Source of the DNA: Photorhabdus namnaonensis
GTDB taxonomy: Bacteria; Pseudomonadota; Gammaproteobacteria; Enterobacterales; Enterobacteriaceae
Assembly: GCF_001684335.1 (NCBI RefSeq)
Contig: NZ_LOIC01000073.1
Span: forward strand, 686 to 59,215
Length of the DNA stretch: 58,530 bases
Reading direction: 5' to 3'
Positions 29,698 to 39,566 of this stretch are shown here, one piece after another. Positions within the stretch are counted from its first letter, which is position 1, and each line of letters begins with the position of its first letter. Both the position numbers and the translations under genes were made by a program. The notes under the pieces were generated by a model. That model was not told the origin of the DNA and made no database searches. It was given only the letters and a program-made list of their open reading frames with translations.

Positions 29698-29921
29698 ACT
29701 TATTTACGCTCAACTTAACTGCAATTACAGATATCAGATAGACAAATATAATTTTGTTATTTAAATATTCCCCAGTCATTTATTAAAAAAACAATCTCCA
29801 CCCTACAGAACGAATAACTTATTCAACAAACAACAATATTTTTTATCGAAAAATAAAGCTCCAGAATAAGCTCATTGAACATTTCATATCATGAATAAGG
29901 TATAAAATAACCGAACAGCTT

Positions 29922-30062
29922 TCAAAGAAGAATAACCCAATTATCATCTTTAGGGTTTCTAGTAATCAATAACCACCCATTTTTCTAAGCCGTTGCCCAG
30001 ATTATTGCATCAGGCAGCTTTATCTTTTTTTCATGACAGACAATTACTGCACGTTTTACTAC
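29922..30062 (-). pseudogene. Remnant of a VapC-type (PIN) toxin gene
   Basis: The minus-strand translation VKRAVIVCHEKKIKLPDAII, then WATA, a TAG stop, then KNGWLLITRNPKDDNWVI, matches the C-terminal half of VapC PIN-domain toxins (KLPDAIIWATA...LLITRN). The stop replaces a likely Gln/Arg codon, and the N-terminal half is not recognisable. It lies downstream of the vapB-like antitoxin in the right order, so the pair has lost its toxin. Confidence 0.75.
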
Positions 30063-30196
30063 CTAGATTCTTGTTACATTTTCTTTGTCCCTATCCAGAG
30101 TCTTAGCTCCCACCATAACCGTCATCTACATTATTAGCTTGTTCATATCCATTTAAATAATCAATATATTAGTATCGAATAACGACTTCATAGCAA

Positions 30197-30430
30197 TCAT
30201 TGCCATTCCTTGCGTAAATTATTTTGATATTCCAATCCATCCAATTTTTTATCCCCCCACAAACCAAAAGCACTGTTATTCTGTTCTGAAATATTAGCAT
30301 CAAGGTAAGCATCTATTGCTTTCCGGATCTGTGCAGCACGTGACTTATCGGGAGAACACTCCTTTAAAATCTCGAGCTTTCTAATTGTTTCTTCTGGCAG
30401 ATCTATATTAATTCTTACCATAGCAACCAT
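30197..30430 (-). CDS. VapB-like ribbon-helix-helix antitoxin (toxin lost)
   Basis: 77 residues. The N-terminal ribbon-helix-helix (MVRINIDLPEETIRKLEILK, then SRAAQIRKAIDAYLD) binds DNA. The C-terminal FGLWGDKKLDGLEYQNNLRKEW is the toxin-wrapping tail typical of VapB partners of PIN toxins. GGGGA lies 8 bases before ATG 30430. Its vapC survives only as a fragment at 29922-30062, so this is an orphan antitoxin, perhaps still able to neutralise related VapC proteins. Confidence 0.8.
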   Translation of the reverse strand: MVAMVRINIDLPEETIRKLEILKECSPDKSRAAQIRKAIDAYLDANISEQNNSAFGLWGDKKLDGLEYQNNLRKEWQ

Positions 30431-30789
30431 ATTTATTTCCCCTTATCAGATATCAGGTATATGTATCATATACCTCATTAGTTCGATTGTCTATTTTTTG
30501 ACCCAAAAAATTATTGTGATAACTAATCAACAGATTTTACTCTGAAAATATCTATTGATCATGTAAACAAAACATTTAAAACATGTGACTTTTCCATTTG
30601 CAACAATACCTAAAATAACCTATAAATAAAGCTGTTACATACATATCGGTACTGTTTAACCCTATCTTTGATTAGATAAAAATTCAAATAAAAACAAATT
30701 ATTAAGTTATTTTTAGGGAATGAACTTAACAAACAACCTGGTAGCAATAGATGCCCCAAAATTATAACTTGTGAGATATTACATGACCT
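30431..30789. other. AT-rich gap between vapB and the AlaX-like gene
   Basis: About 360 bp with no coding ORF. It should hold the two divergent promoters; no clear boxes or terminators were recognised. Confidence 0.4.
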
Positions 30790-31671
30790 ATGGATATGAA
30801 TATTAATGAATTATTGACAGCAGAAGCTTCATTTATGCTGGGAACTCTGACGTTAGAATCCAACATTATCGGGGTTATGAGATACGAAGATGGCACCATT
30901 TTGATCACCCAAGATAGTCCATTCTACCCAAAGAACTATAAGTGGCCAGACCAACTACATGATAACGGAATAATTTCAATAGGCGATAAAGAACTTACTG
31001 TGACAAAAGTTTACACCGCTGGTCTTATTGATAGTCATTTATATATAGATCAGGAAATAACGAAACAAACAACGTCGCCAGACAAAATTATGCCAGCACA
31101 CTACTTACCTGATTTACACGGAATTTCTGAAACAGATCTCATAGGGAAAACGGTAACTCTATCTGTGAACGATGAAACAAGGTATAAGGTAAGTGCCGCA
31201 CACTCGATAGCCCATTTTATGTCCCTTGCTTTAAATAAAGCGACACATCATATATGGTCCAAAGTGTACGATACCGATGATTTGGGAAACTATAATTTAG
31301 ATAAAGCCGCCATTTACCAATCTTCTATCACAGAGCTTCAATCCGTTGATATTTATCGCTTTGGTAAATCACTCAGAAAGAAAGGATTTGATAAAAATAT
31401 ATTAATTGAAAATCTGGACAAAATTAATAGAGAAATTAATAACACTCTCAATAATTGGTTATCTCAGGGTGCTGAAATAACTATTGAATATAAATCAAAA
31501 GAGATTAATGACACCAGATTATGGAAATCTACAATTGACTCTAGGGCAGTCACTATCCCATGCGGAGGCACACATATAAATAATCTTAATGAATTCAAAG
31601 ACGTAAATGTTGAAATAAAGATCGGTGAATCTGCTTATTTTGTCCAAGTAACGACTCATTGCAGAGTATAA
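30790..31671 (+). CDS. AlaX-like alanyl-tRNA editing protein
   Basis: 293 residues. The zinc-site motifs of the alanyl/threonyl-tRNA editing (tRNA SAD) domain are both present: HSIAH (His138, His142) and CGGTH (Cys258, His262). The N-terminal segment DSPFYPKNYKWPDQLHDNGI corresponds to the TPFYPxGGGQxxDxG element of AlaX, though the Gly-rich loop has changed. No aminoacylation domain is present, so it would deacylate mischarged tRNA-Ala in trans. It is AT-rich and isolated, with no partner gene. It could instead act on an amino-acid derivative from a biosynthetic pathway. Confidence 0.8.
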   Translation: MDMNINELLTAEASFMLGTLTLESNIIGVMRYEDGTILITQDSPFYPKNYKWPDQLHDNGIISIGDKELTVTKVYTAGLIDSHLYIDQEITKQTTSPDKIMPAHYLPDLHGISETDLIGKTVTLSVNDETRYKVSAAHSIAHFMSLALNKATHHIWSKVYDTDDLGNYNLDKAAIYQSSITELQSVDIYRFGKSLRKKGFDKNILIENLDKINREINNTLNNWLSQGAEITIEYKSKEINDTRLWKSTIDSRAVTIPCGGTHINNLNEFKDVNVEIKIGESAYFVQVTTHCRV

Positions 31672-31724
31672 AGTCATGAATCTCGACCTACTTTATTTTT
31701 ATCTTCTTCTGGTTGTTTTATCCT

Positions 31725-31849
31725 ATACCCTATGGATTTCAAGATGCATCGCGACGGCAAGGGAGTGAATCCCCGGGAGCATAGATAACTCTGTAACCGG
31801 GGTGAGCGAGTGCAGCCAACAAAGAGGCGGCTTGAAAGATAACGGGTAT
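31725..31849. repeat. ERIC element 3
   Basis: 125 bp with ATACCC/GGGTAT ends, 53 bp after the AlaX-like stop. Its core, GTGAATCCCCGGGAGCATAG...GGGGTGAGCGAG, is the closest of the three to the classical ERIC consensus. Confidence 0.95.
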
Positions 31850-31973
31850 ATATATTTTGGATAACCCAGCATGCTTACGTTTCATAAGATTTCAAATGGA
31901 GACGCCAAATGTATATCTATTAGTTACACAACCGCTATAATGACTGTCTATCAATTTGCTACACAGGTGATTT

Positions 31974-32246
31974 ATGAGAACACAACCTAAAGAAACCCCG
32001 ATCAACATCCGGGCGAAAGCCTTTCAGCGAGAGCTTATTGACCATGCAGCAAACCTGCTCTCAAAGACCCGAACTGATTTCATCTTGGATGCTGCCTGCC
32101 GCGCAGCCGAAGATGCCATACTCGATCAGCGCCACTTTTTCGTTAACGACGAAAAATACCATGTGTTCATGCAGATGCTGGAGCAACCGCTTTCTGATAA
32201 TGAAGGTTTTAAAAAACTGATGGGATATAAAGCTCCGTGGGAATAA
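31974..32246 (+). CDS. TacA-type (DUF1778) antitoxin
   Basis: 90 residues. Ribbon-helix-helix N-terminus (PINIRAKAFQRELIDHAANLLSKTRTDFILDAACRAAEDAILDQ), the DUF1778 pattern, and a C-terminal toxin-binding tail (PLSDNEGFKKLMGYKAPWE). Its end overlaps the GTG start of the GNAT toxin by 10 bp. It binds the operator upstream and blocks the acetyltransferase. A repressor target is probable in the 31860-31970 leader but not definable. Confidence 0.9.
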   Translation: MRTQPKETPINIRAKAFQRELIDHAANLLSKTRTDFILDAACRAAEDAILDQRHFFVNDEKYHVFMQMLEQPLSDNEGFKKLMGYKAPWE

Positions 32247-32725
32247 GCACACCTGAAATATTAACGGCTGAACATAATATAAATGATTTTTATTGCCAGC
32301 ATGAAACATTAAACGAATGGCTTTCACGCCGGGCTTTAAAAAATAATAAGTTCGGCGCGAGCCGCACATTTGTTATTTGCAAAAAAGGCACAAAAGACGT
32401 TATCGGTTATTATTGTCTAAGCGCCGGTTCAATTAATCATATTGAATCTACACCATCGCTTAAACGCAATATGCCAGATCCTATCCCTGTAGTGCTTCTC
32501 GGCCGTCTGGCTGTCGATGTGGAATATCAGGGGAAGAAGCTCGGGGCATTGCTTCTCCAAGATGCTTGGAAGCGTGTCGCCAGCACGGCAGAACAGGTGG
32601 GTATTTCGGCTATAATCGTCCACGCACTTGATGAGAGCGCTCGAACGTTCTATACGCGTCTTGGCTTCGCCCAGTCACCGTTGGAGCCATACACGCTGAT
32701 GCTTCCATTAGGCAAACAGAAGTGA
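32237..32725 (+). CDS. TacT-type GNAT acetyltransferase toxin
   Basis: 162 residues from a GTG inside the last codons of the antitoxin gene. GNAT fold with the acetyl-CoA loop VEYQGKKLGALLLQDA and the terminal HALDESARTFYTRLGF segment with its catalytic-type Tyr. The family acetylates aminoacyl-tRNA and stops translation, causing growth arrest. Both partners look intact, unlike the two other antitoxins in this window. It is followed within 10 bp by the scar of an IS605-type element. Confidence 0.9.
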   Translation: MGISTPEILTAEHNINDFYCQHETLNEWLSRRALKNNKFGASRTFVICKKGTKDVIGYYCLSAGSINHIESTPSLKRNMPDPIPVVLLGRLAVDVEYQGKKLGALLLQDAWKRVASTAEQVGISAIIVHALDESARTFYTRLGFAQSPLEPYTLMLPLGKQK

Positions 32726-32733
32726 CCGCTCCC

Positions 32734-32750
32734 CGCCGTAAAAAACGGCG
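32734..32750. repeat. End hairpin of a degenerate IS200/IS605-type element
   Basis: CGCCG (32734-32738) pairs with CGGCG (32746-32750) around TAAAAAA, followed by AGGCTTCCC. This is the arrangement seen downstream of TnpB genes (element end and omega-RNA 3' region). Confidence 0.6.
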
Positions 32751-32791
32751 AGGCTTCCCACTTCTCAGGCCGCAACCGTCTTTATGACAGA

Positions 32792-32884
32792 TTAACTCTG
32801 GCCTCCGTGGGCAGAGACGACGAGTCCCGCCGCCTGTAATTCTCTCGTGCCCTTGCTCTGGATGTTGATCGCCGCATTGATAAA
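32792..32884 (-). pseudogene. TnpB C-terminal remnant (IS200/IS605 family)
   Basis: The minus-strand translation INAAINIQSKGTREL, then QAAGLVVSAHGG, matches the extreme C-terminus of TnpB (the DxNAAxNI motif after the last catalytic Asp, then RELQAAG...SAHGG). The remainder of the gene is missing. It shows that a transposon inserted between tacT and eda and was then largely deleted. Confidence 0.8.
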
Positions 32885-32902
32885 CACAAGAACAACTATT
32901 CC

Positions 32903-33535
32903 TTAAGCATTCACCAAATCCACCGCTTCACGCGTCAGGCGACCAATTTCCTGCCAATTTCGGTTATCCACCAGCGCTTTACTGACCATCCATGAACCAC
33001 CACACGCCACAATACGCGGTACAGCAAGATAATCGCGGATATTGTTTGGCCCAATTCCCCCAGTCGGCATAATTTGCAGTTCAGTATAAGGCGCTAATAT
33101 CGCTTTAATCATTGGCAAACCACCGGAAGGTTCCGCCGGGAAGAATTTCAGTAGTTTTAACCCCAATTCCATCGCGCCTTCAATCGCACTCGGATTATTC
33201 ACGCCCGGAATAATAGGAATATTCAATTGCTGACAGGCTTTGACCGTATTTGGATTAAAACCCGGCGAAACCATAAAATCGGCGCCAGCCTGCTTTGCAG
33301 CAACTACCTGTTCACGATTCAGAACAGTACCCGCGCCAATCAGCATATTCGGCTGAGCCTCTCTCAGCAGACGAATAGCTTCCGCCGCTACCGAGGAACG
33401 GAAAGTAATTTCCGCTATCGGTAAGCCATTATCAGCTAATACCTTACCTAGCGGAATAATGTCTTCCGCACGTTCAACAGTAATCACAGGTACAATTTTT
33501 AACTGACGTAACTGCTCAATCATCTGTTTCATCAA
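32903..33535 (-). CDS. eda: KDPG/KDG-phosphate aldolase Eda
   Basis: 210 residues. The class-I aldolase residues are in place: Glu42 and Arg46 in AEITFRSS, and Schiff-base Lys130 in LLKFFPAEPSGG. It cleaves 2-keto-3-deoxy-6-phosphogluconate to pyruvate and glyceraldehyde-3-phosphate, the final step of hexuronate breakdown. It is the last gene of the minus-strand operon; its start overlaps the kdgK stop (ATGA), giving translational coupling. Confidence 0.95.
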   Translation of the reverse strand: MMKQMIEQLRQLKIVPVITVERAEDIIPLGKVLADNGLPIAEITFRSSVAAEAIRLLREAQPNMLIGAGTVLNREQVVAAKQAGADFMVSPGFNPNTVKACQQLNIPIIPGVNNPSAIEGAMELGLKLLKFFPAEPSGGLPMIKAILAPYTELQIMPTGGIGPNNIRDYLAVPRIVACGGSWMVSKALVDNRNWQEIGRLTREAVDLVNA

Positions 33536-34494
33536 TTTTCTCTCCGCTGTTGAAAGAAACTGTCAGTCACTGCTTGAGTTGCACTGATTGGAATAATCGC
33601 CCCTTTATGCTGAATAACTGTACCAGCGAGACGATGCCCCATGATTGCCGCTTGTTGTATCGGATAATCCATCAGAAATCCGGCTAGAAACCCGGCATTA
33701 AAGGCGTCGCCCGCCGCTGTGGTATCAACCACGTTAATAACCGGTGCCGTTGGGATCAGCTCAATTGGTGTGTTTTGTACCAAATGCTGATAATAACAAC
33801 CGACAACACCGGCTTTAACAACCGCTTCTTTAACGCCTGCTTGTTTAAGGCGAATCATAGTTGCTGTAATCGATTTATCACCCCATAGATTGCCCTCATC
33901 GTCATTTGTCACCAGCGCTAGTGAGGTAAAGGCGAGTAATTTCTGATAACAAACTTGGGTTTCTGCCACACTTTCCCACAATGCCGGACGGTAATTACTG
34001 TCGAAAACAATGGTTTTTCCTTGCGCAGCCAGTTCAGCCAACAAGTTCAGTAACTTTTCACGATCATCGGCAGGCAAGATAGCCAAACTGATGCCACTGA
34101 GATAAATGACATCTATCTGCCGCAACGCTTGCATAACCGAAGAGAAATCAGGATGACGCACCATATAACGGGCAGCGGAATCATTACGCCAGTACAGAAA
34201 GGTTCGTTCTCCCTGTTCATTCAGTTGAATCAAATACAATCCCGGCTGATGAGCCGGATCACGCAAAACCAGATGGGTATGAATACCCTCGTCTTGCCAA
34301 CGTTTAATCATTCCTTCACTGAGTGAATCCATCCCTAACGCAGTCACAAAATGAACGGCAATCTTCTGTTGGCCCGCACGGGCTAAATAAACCGCGCTGT
34401 TCAGGACATCACCACCAAAAGCCTGATGCATGGTAGCGAAAGGGGTGCCATTAAGTTCAATCATACATTCACCAAGGAATGCAATCTGCTTCAT
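33532..34494 (-). CDS. kdgK: 2-Keto-3-deoxygluconate kinase
   Basis: 320 residues of the PfkB sugar kinase family: N-terminal [14 protein letters not shown], and the catalytic signature [16 protein letters not shown] near 250. It phosphorylates KDG to KDPG with ATP. It overlaps uxaC and eda by 4 bp on each side. The mid-region DSNYRPALW matches KdgK of enterobacteria. Confidence 0.95.
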   Translation of the reverse strand: MKQIAFLGECMIELNGTPFATMHQAFGGDVLNSAVYLARAGQQKIAVHFVTALGMDSLSEGMIKRWQDEGIHTHLVLRDPAHQPGLYLIQLNEQGERTFLYWRNDSAARYMVRHPDFSSVMQALRQIDVIYLSGISLAILPADDREKLLNLLAELAAQGKTIVFDSNYRPALWESVAETQVCYQKLLAFTSLALVTNDDEGNLWGDKSITATMIRLKQAGVKEAVVKAGVVGCYYQHLVQNTPIELIPTAPVINVVDTTAAGDAFNAGFLAGFLMDYPIQQAAIMGHRLAGTVIQHKGAIIPISATQAVTDSFFQQRREN

Positions 34495-35915
34495 GGATTT
34501 TCCCCCGGCAAAGCAAAATAACGGCGGGCGTTATTAAAGCAAATATCCTCAATCATCTGCCCTAACATGGCTTTGTTGTTAGGAATTTCGCCCTTTTCTG
34601 CCCATTGACCTAACAAATTACACAGAATGCGACGAAAATATTCATGCCGTGTGTATGAAAGAAAGCTACGAGAATCGGTCAACATACCAACAAATTGACT
34701 CAACAGCCCAAGTTGGGAAAGTTGTTCAAGCTGACGCGACATGCCATCTTTCTGATCATTGAACCACCAGCCCGAACCAAACTGCACTTTACCGGCGATA
34801 CCACCACCTTGAAAGTTACCGGCCATCGTCGCAATCACTTCGTTATCTCGTGGATTCAGACAGTAAAGAATCGTTTTCGGCAACTCATCCGTCACATCCA
34901 TACTATCCAGCAGGCGAGATAACGGCCAAGCGATATTGTTATCCCCAATGGAATCAAAGCCGCTATCCGCGCCAATTAAGCGGAACATCCGGCTATTATT
35001 GTTGCGAATCGCGCCGATATGCATTTGCATCACCCAACCACGGGCGGCATATTGTCGGCCAAGCCATACCAGAATCGCCGCGGTGTACTGAGCAATTTCA
35101 AGCTCAGAGAGCGCCCCCCCAGCCAACCGTTTTTGCAGGATGCCATTTAATACCGTTTCATCAGGAATGGATGCATAGCGCAGATTTTCTATGCCGTGAT
35201 CAGCCGCCCAGCAGCCATGAGCGGCAAAATGCTCAAGGCGACGCTCCAACGCGTTCAACACATCAGCAAAAGCGGTGATTGATATATCAGCTACAGCCTC
35301 AAGCTGTTTGATATAGTCGCTGAAACCCGCCAGCTCAATTTTAAATATCCTATCAGGACGCCAACTTGGTAATACTTCGATATCGAAACTCTCATCTGTC
35401 GCGATTTGGCGGTGATATTGCAGGGAATCTACCGGATCATCCGTGGTTCCCACCATACGCACATTCATTTGCTGCATAATGCCACGAGCTGAAAACGCCG
35501 GTGTTGCCAGCTTTTCATTGCATTGATGCCAGATTTCATCAGCAGTTTGCGGCCCGAACAATTTCCCGGTAATACCAAATGGACGACGCAATTCTAGATG
35601 AGTCCAGTGATAAAGCGGATTGCCTAACGTCAACGGTACTGTTTTTGCCCATGCGTGATATTTTTCATAATCATGGGCTTGCTTACCTGTGATCAGCGAT
35701 TCATCAATACCCGCACAGCGCATAGCCCGCCATTTATAGTGGTCCCCTTCTAGCCAAATCTGACCAAGGTTATCAAACCGGCGATTTTCAGCAATTTCAC
35801 GCGGATTAAGATGACAGTGATAATCATAAATCGGCATATCTGCGGCATGTTCATGATATAGCTGACAGGCAGTTTCATTGTTCAGCAGAAAATCTTCACC
35901 CATAAAATTTTTCAT
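34491..35915 (-). CDS. uxaC: Glucuronate (uronate) isomerase UxaC
   Basis: 474 residues from ATG 35915, which has AGGA upstream; the in-frame TTG at 35936 is less likely. Amidohydrolase-like: YDYHCHLNP near the N-terminus, [32 protein letters not shown] and [19 protein letters not shown]. It converts D-glucuronate to D-fructuronate (and galacturonate to tagaturonate), the entry step. It is 22 bp after uxuB. Confidence 0.96.
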   Translation of the reverse strand: MKNFMGEDFLLNNETACQLYHEHAADMPIYDYHCHLNPREIAENRRFDNLGQIWLEGDHYKWRAMRCAGIDESLITGKQAHDYEKYHAWAKTVPLTLGNPLYHWTHLELRRPFGITGKLFGPQTADEIWHQCNEKLATPAFSARGIMQQMNVRMVGTTDDPVDSLQYHRQIATDESFDIEVLPSWRPDRIFKIELAGFSDYIKQLEAVADISITAFADVLNALERRLEHFAAHGCWAADHGIENLRYASIPDETVLNGILQKRLAGGALSELEIAQYTAAILVWLGRQYAARGWVMQMHIGAIRNNNSRMFRLIGADSGFDSIGDNNIAWPLSRLLDSMDVTDELPKTILYCLNPRDNEVIATMAGNFQGGGIAGKVQFGSGWWFNDQKDGMSRQLEQLSQLGLLSQFVGMLTDSRSFLSYTRHEYFRRILCNLLGQWAEKGEIPNNKAMLGQMIEDICFNNARRYFALPGENP

Positions 35916-35937
35916 ATCTTTATTCCTGTCAGCCAAA

Positions 35938-37395
35938 TCAAAGTGTCGCCACAGCGTGGCAAGCGCCGCGTTTCAATAATAGTTGGTAAGCTTCAGTAAC
36001 CACCTGGACAAAATGCGGATCGGCTGACAATGGATTGCCAAAAACAGCCAGCAATGTGGGAACTACATCAATAGATAATCCATACTGTTGGTAAATGGAT
36101 TTAAATTGGTCAACCAATGGATCGCGCACATCAATCAATTTGCCTTGTTCATCTCTACCGCTGATATAACGCATCCAGCCAGCGATACCCAATGCCAAGT
36201 GACGGTAATCACTGCCATTTGCCAGATGATAAGTGACAGAATCAAACATGCGTTGTGGCAATTTCTGGCTACCATCCATTGCTATCTGCCAGGTTTGGTG
36301 CTTAAGGTTAGGGTTACTAAAACGCTCAATTAGCCGGTGAGCATATTGAAAAAGATCGGTTCCTGTCGGCATTGTCAGAGTTGGCGCCTGCTCTTTCAGC
36401 ATCAGATCCAAAGCAGCTTGCCGGTAATCGGGGTTCGCCATTGCGTCAGCAATATGCGTATATCCAGCCAAATAACCCAGATAAGCCAGAAATGAGTGAC
36501 TACCGTTTAGCATCCGTAATTTCATGGTTTCAAAAGGCGCCACATCTTTAACAAACTGCGCGCCTGCCACGTCCCAGTTTGGACGGCCATTAGCAAAGTT
36601 ATCTTCAATCACCCACTGACGGAAAGGTTCACAGGTGATTGCACAGGGATCGCATACACCTAACTGTTCTGCTATCTCTTCCAACGATTCTGGCGTGGCC
36701 GCAGGAACTATCCGGTCAACCATTGTGCATGGAAAAGTCACATTCAGTTCAATCCATTGCGCTAACTTCTCATCACGTAAACGGGCAAAATCCACCACAG
36801 CTTCACGGGCAACTTTGCCATTTTCTCTGACATTATCGCAGGACATCACCGTCAATGGCGGCAAGTTACGTTCATAACGCAGGCGAAGCGTCTCGACAAT
36901 ATAACCAATAGCGGATGTTGGTTCAGTTGGGTTAGCCAAATCCTGTTGAATTAATACATTATTCACATCCAACTTGCCGCTGGCTGCATCGATGCAATAC
37001 CCTTTTTCGGTAATCGTCAGAGAAATAATCGCCACTTGCGGCTGCGCTATAGCTTCCAGAATACCTTTATGACCCACAAACTCTGGATGCAAAGCATCAA
37101 TCATAGAGCCGATAATTTTTAGCTCCGTTTTCTCTGCTCCTTTTTCCGCAATGGCACACAGGTAATTCTGCTCTTTAAGTTGCTGAATCAACCTATGACC
37201 GGAGAATAAACTGACTTCACAAATTCCCCAGTCACTGCCCGTTTTTTCCAACATATGGTGAGTAAAAACCGCCTGATGCGCCCGGTGAAAAGCGCCACAT
37301 CCCAGATGAACAATACGGGTAACCAACCTCTTACGATCATAGGAAGGGTGAGGAATAGCAGGATTGATTTTGCAATTGGCTATATTGCGATTCAT
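35938..37395 (-). CDS. uxuB: D-fructuronate reductase (mannonate oxidoreductase) UxuB
   Basis: 485 residues from ATG 37395, preceded by AAAGGAA; the frame extends upstream to 37518 over the end of dctM but that part is not conserved. Mannitol-dehydrogenase family: NAD-binding [20 protein letters not shown]; catalytic region [12 protein letters not shown], and [20 protein letters not shown]. Closest to UxuB ([18 protein letters not shown]), not UxaB/MtlD. It reduces fructuronate to D-mannonate. The operon order places it before uxaC. Confidence 0.95.
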   Translation of the reverse strand: MNRNIANCKINPAIPHPSYDRKRLVTRIVHLGCGAFHRAHQAVFTHHMLEKTGSDWGICEVSLFSGHRLIQQLKEQNYLCAIAEKGAEKTELKIIGSMIDALHPEFVGHKGILEAIAQPQVAIISLTITEKGYCIDAASGKLDVNNVLIQQDLANPTEPTSAIGYIVETLRLRYERNLPPLTVMSCDNVRENGKVAREAVVDFARLRDEKLAQWIELNVTFPCTMVDRIVPAATPESLEEIAEQLGVCDPCAITCEPFRQWVIEDNFANGRPNWDVAGAQFVKDVAPFETMKLRMLNGSHSFLAYLGYLAGYTHIADAMANPDYRQAALDLMLKEQAPTLTMPTGTDLFQYAHRLIERFSNPNLKHQTWQIAMDGSQKLPQRMFDSVTYHLANGSDYRHLALGIAGWMRYISGRDEQGKLIDVRDPLVDQFKSIYQQYGLSIDVVPTLLAVFGNPLSADPHFVQVVTEAYQLLLKRGACHAVATL

Positions 37396-37433
37396 GGAAC
37401 AATTCCTTTTTAAAACGCAAACTACCTGAATAG

Positions 37434-38735
37434 TCAGTAATTCAGTAACATCTGAGGCAACCACAAACTCAGTTGCGGGATAAAGGTCACCAACATCAAC
37501 GCGATAACCAAAGCGCAATACATGGGTACCAAAGGTTTCAATACCTTATTAATGCTGACATCACCGATGGAACAACCCACAAACAGCGCACTCCCTACCG
37601 GCGGCGTACAGATACCAATAGCCAGGTTGAAGGTCATAATGATGCCGAAATGTACCGGATCAACGCCCATATTCTGCGCTACCGGCAGGAAAATCGGAGT
37701 AAAAATTAGAATCGCCGGAGTCATATCCATAAAGGTTCCGACCAGCAGCAGAATGATATTAATGACCAGCAGAATAACCAGTGGATTTTCAGAAACCGCC
37801 ATTAGGGCATCAGCGATCAAATAGGGCAGATCCGCATTCGCCATTGCCCAAGACATGCCCATTGACGCACCAATCAACAACAAAACAATGGAGGTGGTCA
37901 CCGCAGAATCGAGAATGATTTTTGGGAGTTTAGTGATACTGACTTCACGATAAATCAGCACTGCCAATACAAAACTGTACAACACAGCAATCGCCGAGGC
38001 TTCTGTAGCAGTAAAAATACCCGCAATGATCCCTCCCATAATGACCACAACCAGCATCAGGGAAGGCAATGCGCGAACCAACGTGGTGAAAAACTCATTC
38101 CATGTGGGCTTAGGCGACACTGGATAACCACGGCGTTTGGCAATAATTGCCGCCACAATCATCAAGGATACACCCATCAAAATGCCGGGAATATAACCTG
38201 CCAGAAACAGTGCGGCAATTGATGTGCCGCCAGAAACCAGTGAGTAAACAATCAAGGTGTTACTTGGCGGGATCAACAAACCGGCAGGGCAGGAAGCAAT
38301 GTTTACCGCGGCGGAATATTCTGGTTCATAACCCTCTTTTTTCTGCATTGGCGCCATCGTTCCACCGACCGCCGCAGCCGATGCCACCGCAGAGCCTGAA
38401 ATCGCACCGAAAAACATATTCGCCATAATATTGACGTGCACCAGAGAACCGGGCAAACGGCCGCCCATGACTTTCGCCAGATTAATCAGCCGGGCAGCGA
38501 TTCCTCCCTGATTCATAATATTTCCCGCCAGAATAAAGAATGGAATAGCCAGTAAAGAGAAATTATCAACACCCACCGCCATACGTTGCGCGACAACGGT
38601 AATCGCCGCTTCCATTGGCAACGTCATCATAATTGCCAGTAATGATGACAGACCAATCGCAAAGGATACGGGTACACCCAGTGCCAACAACACGGCAAAA
38701 CTACCGAACAACGCTAAAACCACTTGCCAATCCAT
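37434..38735 (-). CDS. TRAP transporter large permease (DctM)
   Basis: 433 residues, about 12 membrane helices, with the DctM signatures (ALGVPVSFAIGLSSLLA; GGIAARLINLAKVMGGRLPGSLVHVNI; FFGAISGSAVASAAAVG). It is the ion-coupled channel subunit of a tripartite transporter, working with DctQ and the DctP receptor. It lies inside the hexuronate operon, so the substrate is likely glucuronate (inference from context). It is 38 bp upstream of uxuB. Confidence 0.94.
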   Translation of the reverse strand: MDWQVVLALFGSFAVLLALGVPVSFAIGLSSLLAIMMTLPMEAAITVVAQRMAVGVDNFSLLAIPFFILAGNIMNQGGIAARLINLAKVMGGRLPGSLVHVNIMANMFFGAISGSAVASAAAVGGTMAPMQKKEGYEPEYSAAVNIASCPAGLLIPPSNTLIVYSLVSGGTSIAALFLAGYIPGILMGVSLMIVAAIIAKRRGYPVSPKPTWNEFFTTLVRALPSLMLVVVIMGGIIAGIFTATEASAIAVLYSFVLAVLIYREVSITKLPKIILDSAVTTSIVLLLIGASMGMSWAMANADLPYLIADALMAVSENPLVILLVINIILLLVGTFMDMTPAILIFTPIFLPVAQNMGVDPVHFGIIMTFNLAIGICTPPVGSALFVGCSIGDVSINKVLKPLVPMYCALVIALMLVTFIPQLSLWLPQMLLNY

Positions 38736-38762
38736 AAGCTTATCCTCTTCTGCCTGGTGACT

Positions 38763-39269
38763 TTATTGATTTTCAGAGACAACCGCATCTTTACCTGAAA
38801 AATTCTGAATAAGCGCAACAATGTCTACGAGCACATAGCAAATCATCAGAACACCGCTAATTGGCAGACATAAATAGACATATCCCATCGGTAGCCCTAG
38901 CGTGGGAGTGATTTGTCCGGTTTTAAGGGTTGAGATCACCAATATCGATCCTCCATACACCAGCACGATCGAAGCAAACAGCGCGATCGCGGCCTGGATC
39001 ACCAAACCCACACTATTTTTGCCTATTCCCTTAAGTTTCATCGTTAACAGGTCGATAGCTAAATGGCGATGTTGACCCGTGGTATATGCCGCGCCAATCA
39101 TAGCAACCCACATAAACAGATAACGAGCGAGTTCATCCGTTACCGTACTCGGCGTACCAAACACATAGCGGGAAACCACCTGCCATGTGACACAAAACAC
39201 CAAAAAAACGGAAAGGCTGACGGTAAAAAACGCCAAACCTTTATTAACGCAATACACAAGGTTTTTCAC
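38763..39269 (-). CDS. TRAP transporter small permease (DctQ)
   Basis: 168 residues with four hydrophobic helices and the DctQ pattern (QVVSRYVFGTPSTVTDELARYLFMWVAMIGAAY; HLAIDLL). First gene of the minus-strand operon dctQ-dctM-uxuB-uxaC-kdgK-eda. Its start lies in the 300-bp divergent promoter region shared with dctP, which has two UxuR-type operators. Confidence 0.93.
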   Translation of the reverse strand: MKNLVYCVNKGLAFFTVSLSVFLVFCVTWQVVSRYVFGTPSTVTDELARYLFMWVAMIGAAYTTGQHRHLAIDLLTMKLKGIGKNSVGLVIQAAIALFASIVLVYGGSILVISTLKTGQITPTLGLPMGYVYLCLPISGVLMICYVLVDIVALIQNFSGKDAVVSENQ

Positions 39270-39303
39270 GGGGCTTTGTCCTTATTGGTCTCAATGTACG
39301 CCC

Positions 39304-39321
39304 TATTTGATTGACCAAATA
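39304..39321. promoter_or_regulatory. UxuR/ExuR-type operator (degenerate)
   Basis: TATTTGATTGACCAAATA is an imperfect palindrome with the TGACCAAA half found in the other sites. It lies 35 bp upstream of dctQ, where bound repressor would block the minus-strand operon. Confidence 0.45.
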
Positions 39322-39452
39322 GGACAAACTGTCTGACCAAAATCAGTAAAGGAAGCTTTACGTTGCTTGGATTATAAGATCCGGGTCAAAAAAACATCCA
39401 GTGAGCGGGATCACAAACTGACTGGTTTACCCATTGTGCCGATTATTTTGTG

Positions 39453-39469
39453 ATATTGGTCAACCAAAT
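39453..39469. promoter_or_regulatory. UxuR/ExuR-type operator upstream of dctP
   Basis: ATATTGGTCAACCAAAT contains the perfect palindrome TTGGTCAACCAA, close to the ATTGGTATACCAAT consensus of UxuR/ExuR. It lies about 100 bp before dctP. Confidence 0.7.
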
Positions 39470-39566
39470 TGCTTTTACTTTTTGACGAAACTCGAAGTGA
39501 TGCTTATGGTTTGCCCGTCAGTTCAGTTGTGCCCGTAACCTATTTACAACAATTGGAGAACGAACA

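Noticed and set aside
35938-37395. UxaB (tagaturonate reductase) or mannitol dehydrogenase
   Set aside because: The sequence follows UxuB throughout, and uxuA and uxuR neighbour it.
35938-37518. Long uxuB start at 37518
   Set aside because: The extension overlaps the end of dctM and is not conserved; 37395 has AAAGGAA and a family-like start.
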